Source: Cylindrotheca closterium (lineage: Eukaryota > Bacillariophyta > Bacillariophyceae > Bacillariales > Bacillariaceae). Taken from it: DNA of 49,327 nucleotides. Below are positions 38,961 to 48,821 of the stretch, in pieces. Below the pieces are notes generated by a model. It was not told where the DNA came from. It saw only the letters and a program-made list of their open reading frames with translations, and did not search any database. The translations under genes and the position numbers were made by a program. Where the stretch lies: NCBI GenBank assembly GCA_933822405.4, contig CAKOGP040002424.1, positions 444,149 to 493,475 of the forward strand. The letters are read 5' to 3'. Within the stretch, counting starts at the first letter, position 1, and each line of letters starts with the position of its first letter.

Positions 38961-41900
38961 CTATGGCTGCCATGATGGTGATATTTCAGTTTCTGGCAGC
39001 CCTACACTTTCCTACACTGGTTACAACTGGGACAATGACACTGCCACTAGATTTTCCATTCAATCCATGTCGTCCACCAGTTCAGGAGCCGGTAGTACTC
39101 TGGGAATGATCAAAAGTCAGTCTTATCAGTTGGTCTTGTCAGACCGGGACTACATTTGTCCCCATGACTTCATTTGTCCTCATGCATGCCTGCTGTAACT
39201 GATACACCAAGACGCATCCGCAAGCACTATCATGGATTGTCATGGATTGTCACCATGATTGTTGTCATTGCCTTCATTGTCATTATGGTTGTGTCTCAAT
39301 TGTTATTGTGGATCTTGAAAGAATCAGAGGTGAATAGGTCATCCTCTATTCAACCTTCTTTGTTTTGTGTGCACATGCTGACACCAACAATGCTTTGCAG
39401 TCCCCTACATTGACTATGATTGCATGTAGTGTCTGCTTTAATTGACACAAAACAACACTTGGCTCTGCATCATCACCACCATAGAGATGATTCAATAGTC
39501 TTGTTAGAATGGCCTGGCTTCCTTCAGCCACCATGGTCCCTTGTCAGCAGCACCTGCTTTTCAATTTGCAACAAGTAAATCATTCTACAAGGCGGCAATT
39601 GCTTTGTCGCTTTTCAGGTTTTGCTCTCTTGTCTAGTTCAATATTATTCATGTTCCCCACACTGATTTGTCTGGACACACTGATGGTGTCTTGGGCAGCA
39701 ATCAAAGACAGAGGGACCAGTGTAAGGGTACCCACACCAAAATCACATTATGGATCATGCCAGTCAGTAGACTTCTACACCACCTATGTCATAAATACCG
39801 ATTGCTTGCACCATCTTCATTTCATCTGGCCAAGTGCTGCTCCTTTTCAAATTGCAGGCCAGGGAGGACATGTTGGCCTCATCCCTTTAGATCGAGTATA
39901 TGTACAGTCACATCGTATCTATTAAAGCAGACAGCTCTTTTCCTTTGTCTTCAAGTGTTTGTAAAGCTTCAACCCAGCTGCCAACTTCTGACTACAAATA
40001 GTGACTATTGTATTATACAGTATTACATACTGAAGGGTACTATATCATTACCGCGCATTTCCGCACAAAACGTATATCAAAATCATATACTTTTCCGCTA
40101 GGCGTGGAAATCATCCGCCATACGAGTTACGAATACACGATGCGAATTCAAGTTGGGACACATTTTGTTATGTAGAAATTGTACTAAATTGCACGTAGAC
40201 CAGAATACTGGTCTGGTTTCAGATACCGCATGGTATATTCAAATATGCGTTCGAAAACATGAAACATCAATAACGATGGAACGAACAAATGAAACAAAAG
40301 GAGACACAAGAAACGAAGATATTTATGTAAATGTAATACCTCTGGCCTCGCTGTGGATTTTCTCAATAATGGCTCACTCCAAAACCTGTACCAGGTAAGA
40401 GTTGTTGGCATCACTTTTGTCAACCCATCATCTATCAACGGAACACGCTGCATGGACCGGGATACCACAAAACTTGCAACAAAACTTGCAACGGTGCGCT
40501 CCTCCAGGTCCTTCTTTTGCACAAAACTCGGCTTCGCATCCAGCACATGCACATTTGCCCACTTTCGCTGGCGTTGTGCAAGGTTGGAATCCTCTTGTTT
40601 TGTTGCCAAACATATCAATCAGCCGCGGACATAAAATTGCGTTGATTTCCACCACATTGTTGGGCACAAGATAACTTGCTACTTGATCCTCTTTGTGTTG
40701 GCGTCTGTTGAGTTCTTGTTGATATTATCATGGCCATGATGACCATCAGGAGCATTATTTTGGCTCTCTTTTGTGAAGAACATGCTGTATGACATTCCTT
40801 CTTCATCTCCAGTTTTGACAACACTTCTTCATCACCTGACTCAACAATCAACACTGTTCTGTGATGGCAGGTCCATGAGGCTATTGATGCTTTGATTTGA
40901 TACCGGTCGTTGTTTTGCTTGGATGCCTGTGTTCTTTGCGGAGAAAATCACTGCCATACTCACTTGTTGCTGTTGTTCCAGATGGCCAATATCGTTGTCA
41001 AACCAATGACTGTTTGGAATCTTGCCTTTTGCAGCAAACCATTGGGTCCAGCAGAGATACAAAAAACTTCTGGTTTAAATCCAAAATTGGATGGAGCCCA
41101 GAACACCAGTGGCAGCTTCTGTCACGACAAAAAGCAGGGATGTGGTGGAGTGGCAATACCGTTGTTCAAGTTTCATCACTCCTAGAATGCATGACTTCAT
41201 AGCCGAAGGCCTCCATAGTATAATATAACACCACAGTATAATATAAGAGATTAGTTGACTGTGAATCGTTTATTTTATGTTCTTTTTTCTTGGCGATTCT
41301 TCCCCTAGAATGAACCAGACATATTCTCTCCTAAGTATCAGATCAGCAGCCATCTTGGTATCTATTGGAATATTACATGTCAACTAATTGAGGGGGGGGC
41401 ACATGCACTAGTACTTCACATCCAAACAACGAAGTATAGAAAAAGATAACAATCATTTCTAGTAAACTATTTTAGGTCTTCCCCCCAAGATATGACAGGG
41501 AGTTGTTACTTCATCTCCTTGACCAAAGTGGTTGGAGTACTTTCAATATCATCCCATTGTAGGGGCAATGCTTAGAGGATGCACGATGTAGGTCCTTGCA
41601 AGACTGATCACCTCTTTTGGGAAGGAAGAACTTCTTCTTGAAGTACTACCACTACTAGCTAGCCTAGTAGTACTAGTACTGGTAGGCGTCAAAGATATAC
41701 CCCATGGTCCAGTCGCCATGATTCACAGTAGCTGACACATCGTGTTGTCTCCAGAGGATGCATGCCCCCAAGCTTGCTGGGGCATTTCCCTCGTTTCTCT
41801 CTTTGGGTGTCCTTGATGTGTTCTTGGAGTGCAATATGCCATGATATTGTGCCATGAAGCATCATTCTATCCACGATAAGATATGTTTATATGGTGAAGG

Positions 41901-42182
41901 GACGTACAGACGTTACAGTACAATAGACGAAATACGTTTCAGCTGTTCACCACAGTATAACATACTGCTGTATTTGAAGTTTGTTGTGAAAATTTGTGAA
42001 GTATTCCATGTTTCTGTCCTTCCACTCCGGATTTTTTCACCAGATGTGGGAGGTAAAGGTCAGAATAACCGTGCCGGTGTCTTTTGGTAAATGCCACACG
42101 AGTACAGTACCAGGTAAACTGTACCGTATGTTCATGCTTTATCCTCGGTTCATGTGCTTGTACGCTGCGGGTACTTGTATAG
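38961..42182. other. Gene-poor, apparently degenerate region
   Basis: About 3.2 kb without a convincing complete gene on either strand; open frames are short and shared between frames. Contents noted: a Cys-rich minus-strand fragment (40428-40667), a direct repeat of agtataatata at 41217-41244, a G8 run at 41393, and a ctagtagtactagtactgg near-palindrome at 41662-41681. Codon texture in places (40428-40860 minus, 40897-41200 plus) suggests decayed coding sequence, possibly old transposon material, but no transposase, reverse transcriptase or terminal repeat was identified. Confidence 0.4.
40428..40667 (-). pseudogene. Cysteine-rich fragment, possible relic of a zinc-binding domain
   Basis: An open minus-strand stretch of 79 codons has regularly spaced Cys/His: GKCACAGCEAEFCAKEGPGG followed by HRCKFCCKFCGIPVHAACS. 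The C-x-C-x2-C...C...H-x-C-x2-C-x2-C-x4-H-x2-C pattern is like the small zinc fingers at the C-terminus of some eukaryotic transposases. No upstream catalytic domain is intact, so it is called a relic. An exon of an unrecognised gene is the alternative. Confidence 0.35.
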
Positions 42183-42362
42183 TCCTTTAACAACAAATAC
42201 GACTGCCTGAGAAGAAATCCGCATTCGTACTCGCTCGTCATGCAACGTGGTTTCGTTATGATTAGTCAGCTGGCGAAACAGATGGGACGCTTTCTGACAG
42301 CTGATCGCAAATTGTGTAAAGAATGTGCTAAATATCTAGCTATAGCGCCGAATTCATCGTAG
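42183..42362 (+). pseudogene. Truncated copy of the 88-residue repeat ORF
   Basis: Corresponds to the last 58 codons of the ORF at 45312-45578, but an in-frame TAG at 42180-42182 cuts it off from any upstream start; only an internal ATG (42241) remains. It has an in-frame 3-base insertion (ccg) near its end. This marks the left edge of clear homology in the array. Confidence 0.55.
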
Positions 42363-43489
42363 GATGTACACAAAATCGAACCAAGTTCCAGGTGACGGTA
42401 GGTAGAATGAATGAATGGAAGCGCGCGGTCCATTCGGTTTCTTCGCAGTGAGACAAGCTGAATCAACTCAAGTAACACAAAAGTCCGTGGAGAGCCAGTG
42501 TATTGGTCAACTACCAGTTATTACAGCTTCGAGTACTTGAGGTGATGATGCAGTATGTTTCGCATCGAAACACGAGCCCAACAGCCGAAGGGAAGACAAT
42601 ATGTTGAAATCTGAAGTGTGCAAGAAGAACATTGAAAGCAGACGCTCTTTTCTCATCATTCATTCGAAAGAGGTAGTATGCGTTTCACTTCATCCTGGGA
42701 CAATGCGATAGTAGCAGACTATCGAAAGGAAGTGTCATATGCTGCCATGACTGGTTCGAGGAGTCGCTGACCTGGACGTCCTCAGGGGCCTAAAACTCGA
42801 ACGAGCGACGAAGCGTGTTTGGGCTTTATGTGTTCCTAGGTCTTGCAAAGTTTCACCTAAAGAGGAATTGGGAGCTTGGACCACCGAAAACTTAATGGAA
42901 ACGAGGCGCATCTTGCCTCATTTGAAGGATCGAGAGGCCATATAGTCAATATCCGCTTACGACTCCTCTTGGCGCCACGATTGATTCGTTCGTTCGTTCG
43001 TTCACAGCCATCTCATCATCATACCGATGTCTGACTCGTGAAGCGCGCAGCAGCTTGAAAAGAAAGGACAATAAACGCTGCACTTGGGCTCGTCAAACCT
43101 TCTTGGAGTATCCATTTGAGACATTCGTGCAGTGGAGTATACAAGGCCAATTTCCTCTGGGAAAGGATGCGGGCGAGTCGACATGGAATGTATGACAGGC
43201 CCACGATCAATGATGATGTTGTGTGGTCACTGAAGATGTATCCCAAATGACAATGACTGCCGAACTGGTGAAGCATTGATTCACTCACTGGCGGCGCTTC
43301 AGCACCAACCAAGGCATCTCTCGCTACGCCTCTGCGTTCAACTCAAAGGATGGCCTTGCAGCTTTCAGTTTTCCTGTCGCTGTACTTGGGCAACCGAGAC
43401 GTGCAGCTTCTGATCTCTGATGAACGACTTCCTCATATTGATGGCCTCGACAGGTGATGTAGGTTTTGACAAAAGATAACACTGCATCC

Positions 43490-43775
43490 TAACAGGTGTG
43501 AGTTGTTGCCCCCCGCCTTACCAGTGTTGCCAAACGCACTTCATCATTGAACATAGAAGCTCGTAGTATCGAAAAGTGCAGCCTCTCATCTCTGGTGATT
43601 GAATCTCTCATTGTGGGCTCACCAACCGGTGCAGGTTGTGCTGGCTAACAAACGAAAGCAGACGCTGATGATTCCTAACATTTGTGAGTTGTTGCCCCAC
43701 AAATATTCTACCAGTGTTGACAGCCGCAGTCCACCATTGGACATAGAAGCTCATAGTATCGTTGCACTTCAAGAT
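43490..43775. repeat. Internal direct repeat of about 85 bases within unit 1 (also at 46733-47018)
   Basis: Two neighbouring blocks share the order cctaaca..tgtgagttgttgcccc ... taccagtgttg ... ca..ttg.acatagaagctc.tagtatcg, starting near 43490 and 43674. The same pair is in unit 2. The blocks lie 300-600 bases upstream of the DUF6824 ATG. Confidence 0.75.
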
Positions 43776-43895
43776 GGACATCATGCATGGAGATGCCAGA
43801 GACGTCAAGTTCGCTTTAGGAAGAACATTCTACCGGTCGGCGCAATCTGCGCTCGACGGGATATTAGCACACGGAAATTGCTGCTTTATTCCGTG

Positions 43896-43913
43896 TTTAT
43901 TCGTACGAATAAA
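43896..43913. promoter_or_regulatory. Perfect 18-base palindrome upstream of DUF6824 gene, unit 1
   Basis: tttattcgtacgaataaa is its own reverse complement. It lies 170 bases before the ATG at 44083 and about 15 bases before an AT-rich box (gcataatatatatgc, 43925-43939) that could be a TATA element. It may be a dimeric-protein binding site; function is inferred from symmetry and position only. Confidence 0.5.
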
Positions 43914-44082
43914 ATTGGGAAATTTGCATAATATATATGCGGGCTGCGCTGATGCTTCTGATGTGAACGGTAACCATATTGAGCGACAGTCCATTTCTTT
44001 TTGTCTATTGTGTCATATTTCAAAGGCTAGGAAGGCCCAGCAGCCATTCAATTGATACGATTTCAGGAGGTATATCAACTAG

Positions 44083-44943
44083 ATGGATGATACCGTCAAG
44101 CAACCAGCAATAAGCGAGGCGTTGTCTGATGGCGAGGAACCAAAGCAAGAAACCAAATCGTCTACATCTGCCGCAGCCGCAGCTGTTTGGTCGACTGCCA
44201 ATGATGATTGTATTCTCTTTGGCAGAGGGAAGGGTTGCAATAATCACCCTGCAAACAAGAGAATGCGACTTGTCATAGAAGGCTACAGGGATAGGTATCA
44301 AGGTGCAGGGCGCGGAGGGAAGCGAAAGGTTGTCCATGAAATATACAGAGAACTGGTCGAAGCTGGTATGAAGTTCTTGAAGCAGGAAGAGGGACTAGAT
44401 GGATGGGTTGAAGCGGACGCTGATGAAGCTATCAAGAAGGTGGGCCATGCAATGCGATGTCCAAGGATCAGAATACGAAATGAAGCAGACTTGGGTGACC
44501 AATCTAATGTTGCCAGTGGCTTCTCAGCAGCAGCATACCGGTTTTCACACGCACGAGCTGATACTGGCGATATACTGGAAAACAATTCGGCTGGCATTGG
44601 CCGAGAGAGTATTTCTGGGCTGCTAGGAGCTTTGCCTAGTATGTCCGCTGTTGTAAGAGCCGGTTTCCTGTCACGGGGCACTTTGGGACATCAGGAGACA
44701 CCGAGAGTGGCCTTGCCTGTGCTATCCGACCCTCTGCTTTCTTTGGGACGTATTCCAATGCAAATGAATCTGACTTCGTTGTACGCAGGTGCATCGGCAT
44801 CGATGGGATTCGCGGCACCGGCCATGGGCCTGAATGGATTGTCATCCTCTCTTGAGTTGTTAGTTATGGTTGAGAGGGAACGCCAGTTTCGGGAAGCCAT
44901 GCTGAGCATCATCAATCCCAGAAGGAATACAGAACAGCGCTGA
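44083..44943 (+). CDS. DUF6824 domain protein, unit 1 copy
   Basis: A single exon encodes 286 residues. Residues about 40-125 match DUF6824, frequent in diatoms: NDDCILFGRGKGCNNHPANK, RMRLVIEGYRDRYQGAGRGG, KRKVVHEIYRELVEAGMKFL, and WVEADADEAIKKVGHAMRCP. The N-terminus is acidic and Ser/Ala-rich; the C-terminal half is Ser/Gly/Leu/Met-rich without a known domain. The family's role is not established; its basic conserved core suggests nucleic-acid binding or regulation (inference). The frame ends at TGA 44941-44943, while the +1 frame stays open for another 330 bases, so the protein may be truncated relative to its ancestor. The product is identical to the unit 2 copy. Confidence 0.8.
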   Translation: MDDTVKQPAISEALSDGEEPKQETKSSTSAAAAAVWSTANDDCILFGRGKGCNNHPANKRMRLVIEGYRDRYQGAGRGGKRKVVHEIYRELVEAGMKFLKQEEGLDGWVEADADEAIKKVGHAMRCPRIRIRNEADLGDQSNVASGFSAAAYRFSHARADTGDILENNSAGIGRESISGLLGALPSMSAVVRAGFLSRGTLGHQETPRVALPVLSDPLLSLGRIPMQMNLTSLYAGASASMGFAAPAMGLNGLSSSLELLVMVERERQFREAMLSIINPRRNTEQR

Positions 44944-45271
44944 AGAATGTCAAAGCGAATATATGCTTTCGACACTACTCTTCACGAATCATCACCACAG
45001 TGACACAGGGAGTCAACGAAATTTTCGTACCAGCCAGCAGCAGCCGCCACAATTGGGAAACGACGGTTCCAGCCGAACTGCTTCGGAGAGGACGGACAGC
45101 ATCATTATTAGTAGTAGCATTGGAAACAGCAATGGTCCGGGATACGATACTGGCAATGTTGGCCACAACAAGAAACGCAAAAGTATGGAGGCAAAATATT
45201 CGTGGGTGCGACACCACAATATATGGGGGCAGTCGGAAACAATCTATGGGACACTAATAGACCTAATCTAA
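44906..45271 (+). pseudogene. Frame-shifted probable C-terminal part of the DUF6824 protein, unit 1
   Basis: This frame (+1 relative to the DUF6824 ORF) is open from just after a TGA at 44903 to a stop at 45269-45271, about 121 codons. It reads like a regulator tail: SDTGSQRNFRTSQQQPPQLG, Ser/Asn-rich stretches, and a basic GHNKKRKSMEAKYSW. It overlaps the end of the DUF6824 ORF by about 38 bases, and AATAAA follows directly at its stop. A frameshift, a missed intron or a separate ORF (ATG at 44963) could explain it; no good GT-AG pair joins it to the upstream frame. Confidence 0.5.
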
Positions 45272-45311
45272 TAAAAAGGATCACGATATCGCCTTTCTTA
45301 CTTGCTATTAA

Positions 45312-45578
45312 TTGATGTTGGAAATACCAGAGATTTCTATTAGGGAACATGTGCTGTACAAGAGCATCGATCGGTATCCGTGCAGTGCAGTACTTGCAAA
45401 GCCCTTTAACAACAAATACGACTGCCTGAGAAGAAACCCGGATTCGTACTCGCTCGTCATGCAACGTGGTTTCGTCATGATCAGTCAGCTGGCGAAACAG
45501 ATGGGACGCTTTCTGACAGCTGATCGCAAATTGTGTAAAGAATGTGCTAAATATCTAGCTATAGCGAATTCATCGTAG
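45312..45578 (+). CDS. Small conserved ORF of unknown function, unit 1/2 junction
   Basis: An 88-residue ORF (ATG at 45312 or 45315) with LYKSIDRYPCSAVLAKPFNN, MQRGFVMISQLAKQMGRFLT and CKECAKYLAIANSS. It is not recognised. Against the diverged copy at 42183-42362, three of four substitutions are synonymous third-base C/T changes and the only indel is three bases, which hints at past coding selection. It is identical to the copy at 48555. A nearby C-x2-C (LCKECAK) is the only motif. Confidence 0.4.
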   Translation: MMLEIPEISIREHVLYKSIDRYPCSAVLAKPFNNKYDCLRRNPDSYSLVMQRGFVMISQLAKQMGRFLTADRKLCKECAKYLAIANSS

Positions 45579-45579
45579 G

Positions 45580-47325
45580 ATGTACACAAAATCGAACCAA
45601 GTTCCAGGTGACGGTAGGTAGAACGAATGAATGAAAGCGCGCGGTCCATTCGGTTTCTTCGCAGTGAGACAAGCTGAATCAACTCAAGTAACACAAAAGT
45701 CCGTGGAGAGCCAGTGTATTGGTCAACTACCAGTTATTACAGCTTCGAGTACTTGAGGTGGACATAGAGGTGATGATGCAGTATGTTTCGCATCGAAACA
45801 CGAGCCCAACAGCGGAAGGGAAGGCACCATGTTGAAATCTGAAGTGTGCAAGAAGAACATTGAAAGCAGACGCTCTTTTCTCATCATTCATTCGAAAGAG
45901 GTAGTATGCGTTTCACTTCATCCTGGGACAATGCGATAGTAGCAGACTATCGAAAGGAAGTGTCATATGCTGCCATGACTGGTTCGAGGAGTCGCTGACC
46001 TGGACGTCCTCAGGGGCCTAAAACTCGAACGAGCGACGAAGCGTGTTTGGGCTTTATGTGTTCCTAGGTCTTGCAAAGTTTCACGTAAAGAGGGATTGGG
46101 AGCTTGGGCCACCGAAAACTTATTGGAAACGAGGCACATCTTGCCTCATTTGAAGGATCGAGAGGCCATATAGTCAATATCCGCTTACGACTCCTCTTGG
46201 CGCCACGATTGATTCGTTCGTTCGTTCGTTCACAGCCATCTCATCATCATACCGACGTTTGACTCGTGAAACGCACAGCTGCTTGAAAAGAAAGGACAAT
46301 AAACGCTGCACTTGGGCTCGTCAAACCTTCTTGGAGTATCCATTTGAGACATTCATGCAGAGGAACATACAAGGCCAATGTCCTCTGGGAAAGACATCTT
46401 TTTTCAACGGATGCGGGCGAGTCGACATGGAATGTATGACAGGCCCACGATCAATGATGATGTTGTGTGGTCACTGAAGACGGTATCCCAAATGACAATG
46501 ACTGCCGAACTGGTGAAGCATTGATTCACTCACTGGCGGCGCTTCAGCACCAACCAAGGCATCTCTCGCTACGCCTCTGCGTTCAACTCAAAGGATGGCC
46601 TTGCAGCTTTCAGTTTTCCTGTCGCTGTACTTGGGCAACCGAGACGTGCAGCTTCTGATCTCTGATGAACGACTTCCTCATATTGATGGCCTCGACAGGT
46701 GATGTAGGTTTTGACAAAAGATAACACTGCATCCTAACAGGTGTGAGTTGTTGCCCCCCGCCTTACCAGTGTTGCCAAACGCACTTCATCATTGAACATA
46801 GAAGCTCGTAGTATCGAAAAGTGCAGCCTCTCATCTCTGGTGATTGAATCTCTCATTGTGGGCTCACCAACCGGTGCAGGTTGTGCTGGCTAACAAACGA
46901 AAGCAGACGCTGATGATTCCTAACATTTGTGAGTTGTTGCCCCACAAATATTCTACCAGTGTTGACAGCCGCAGTCCACCATTGGACATAGAAGCTCATA
47001 GTATCGTTGCACTTCAAGATGGACATCATGCATGGAGATGCCAGAGACGTCAAGTTCGCTTTAGGAAGAACATTCTACCGGTCGGCGCAATCTGCGCTCG
47101 ACGGGATATTAGCACACGGAATTGCTGCTTTATTCCGTGTTTATTCGTACGAATAAAATTGGGAAATTGCATAATATATATGCGGGCTGCGCTGATGCTT
47201 CTGATGTGAACGGTAACCATATTGAGCGACAGTCCATTTCTTTTTGTCTATTGTGTCATATTTCAAAGGCTAGGAAGGCCCAGCAGCCATTCAATTGATA
47301 CGATTTCAGGAGGTATATCAACTAG
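45580..47325. other. Non-coding part of repeat unit 2 (and 42363-44082 in unit 1)
   Basis: About 1.7 kb without a supported gene. It holds a (GTTC)n run (gattcgttcgttcgttcgttc, 46207-46230), the 85-base internal repeat pair, the palindrome and the DUF6824 promoter. Minus-strand ORFs such as 45485-45694 are mirror frames of the small ORF. Confidence 0.5.
47140..47157. promoter_or_regulatory. Perfect 18-base palindrome upstream of DUF6824 gene, unit 2
   Basis: The same tttattcgtacgaataaa sequence as in unit 1, 169 bases before the ATG at 47326. It is preserved although flanking bases differ by two single-base indels. Confidence 0.5.
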
Positions 47326-48186
47326 ATGGATGATACCGTCAAGCAACCAGCAATAAGCGAGGCGTTGTCTGATGGCGAGGAACCAAAGCAAGAAACCAAA
47401 TCGTCTACATCTGCCGCAGCCGCAGCTGTTTGGTCGACTGCCAATGATGATTGTATTCTCTTTGGCAGAGGGAAGGGTTGCAATAATCACCCTGCAAACA
47501 AGAGAATGCGACTTGTCATAGAAGGCTACAGGGATAGGTATCAAGGTGCAGGGCGCGGAGGGAAGCGAAAGGTTGTCCATGAAATATACAGAGAACTGGT
47601 CGAAGCTGGTATGAAGTTCTTGAAGCAGGAAGAGGGACTAGATGGATGGGTTGAAGCGGACGCTGATGAAGCTATCAAGAAGGTGGGCCATGCAATGCGA
47701 TGTCCAAGGATCAGAATACGAAATGAAGCAGACTTGGGTGACCAATCTAATGTTGCCAGTGGCTTCTCAGCAGCAGCATACCGGTTTTCACACGCACGAG
47801 CTGATACTGGCGATATACTGGAAAACAATTCGGCTGGCATTGGCCGAGAGAGTATTTCTGGGCTGCTAGGAGCTTTGCCTAGTATGTCCGCTGTTGTAAG
47901 AGCCGGTTTCCTGTCACGGGGCACTTTGGGACATCAGGAGACACCGAGAGTGGCCTTGCCTGTGCTATCCGACCCTCTGCTTTCTTTGGGACGTATTCCA
48001 ATGCAAATGAATCTGACTTCGTTGTACGCAGGTGCATCGGCATCGATGGGATTCGCGGCACCGGCCATGGGCCTGAATGGATTGTCATCCTCTCTTGAGT
48101 TGTTAGTTATGGTTGAGAGGGAACGCCAGTTTCGGGAAGCCATGCTGAGCATCATCAATCCCAGAAGGAATACAGAACAGCGCTGA
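47326..48186 (+). CDS. DUF6824 domain protein, unit 2 copy
   Basis: Its 286-residue product is identical to that of the gene at 44083. The same domain (ILFGRGKGCNNHPANK ... KVGHAMRCP), the same premature TGA and the same downstream open frame are present. Identity at the nucleotide level over the whole gene points to very recent duplication, gene conversion, or an assembly duplication. Confidence 0.8.
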   Translation: MDDTVKQPAISEALSDGEEPKQETKSSTSAAAAAVWSTANDDCILFGRGKGCNNHPANKRMRLVIEGYRDRYQGAGRGGKRKVVHEIYRELVEAGMKFLKQEEGLDGWVEADADEAIKKVGHAMRCPRIRIRNEADLGDQSNVASGFSAAAYRFSHARADTGDILENNSAGIGRESISGLLGALPSMSAVVRAGFLSRGTLGHQETPRVALPVLSDPLLSLGRIPMQMNLTSLYAGASASMGFAAPAMGLNGLSSSLELLVMVERERQFREAMLSIINPRRNTEQR

Positions 48187-48514
48187 AGAATGTCAAAGCG
48201 AATATATGCTTTCGACACTACTCTTCACGAATCATCACCACAGTGACACAGGGAGTCAACGAAATTTTCGTACCAGCCAGCAGCAGCCGCCACAATTGGG
48301 AAACGACGGTTCCAGCCGAACTGCTTCGGAGAGGACGGACAGCATCATTATTAGTAGTAGCATTGGAAACAGCAATGGTCCGGGATACGATACTGGCAAT
48401 GTTGGCCACAACAAGAAACGCAAAAGTATGGAGGCAAAATATTCGTGGGTGCGACACCACAATATATGGGGGCAGTCGGAAACAATCTATGGGACACTAA
48501 TAGACCTAATCTAA
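48149..48514 (+). pseudogene. Frame-shifted probable C-terminal part of the DUF6824 protein, unit 2
   Basis: Exact counterpart of 44906-45271, with the same frame relation and the same AATAAA at its stop. The frameshift is therefore older than the last duplication or has been copied by conversion. Confidence 0.5.
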
Positions 48515-48554
48515 TAAAAAGGATCACGATATCGCCTTTCTTACTTGCTATTAA

Positions 48555-48821
48555 TTGATGTTGGAAATACCAGAGATTTCTATTAGGGAACATGTGCTGT
48601 ACAAGAGCATCGATCGGTATCCGTGCAGTGCAGTACTTGCAAAGCCCTTTAACAACAAATACGACTGCCTGAGAAGAAACCCGGATTCGTACTCGCTCGT
48701 CATGCAACGTGGTTTCGTCATGATCAGTCAGCTGGCGAAACAGATGGGACGCTTTCTGACAGCTGATCGCAAATTGTGTAAAGAATGTGCTAAATATCTA
48801 GCTATAGCGAATTCATCGTAG
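48555..48821 (+). CDS. Small conserved ORF of unknown function, unit 2/3 junction
   Basis: Counterpart of the ORF at 45312-45578, identical in sequence (88 residues). After it, unit 3 continues to the window end without reaching its DUF6824 gene. Confidence 0.4.
   Translation: MMLEIPEISIREHVLYKSIDRYPCSAVLAKPFNNKYDCLRRNPDSYSLVMQRGFVMISQLAKQMGRFLTADRKLCKECAKYLAIANSS

Noticed and set aside
42740..42800. tRNA-like words (tggttcgagg, ctcgaacgagcg)
   Set aside because: No cloverleaf with acceptor stem and anticodon arm could be drawn.
45485..45694. Minus-strand 69-codon ORF present in every repeat unit
   Set aside because: Overlaps the plus-strand small ORF in the opposite sense; conservation follows from unit identity, and the plus-strand frame has the better substitution pattern.
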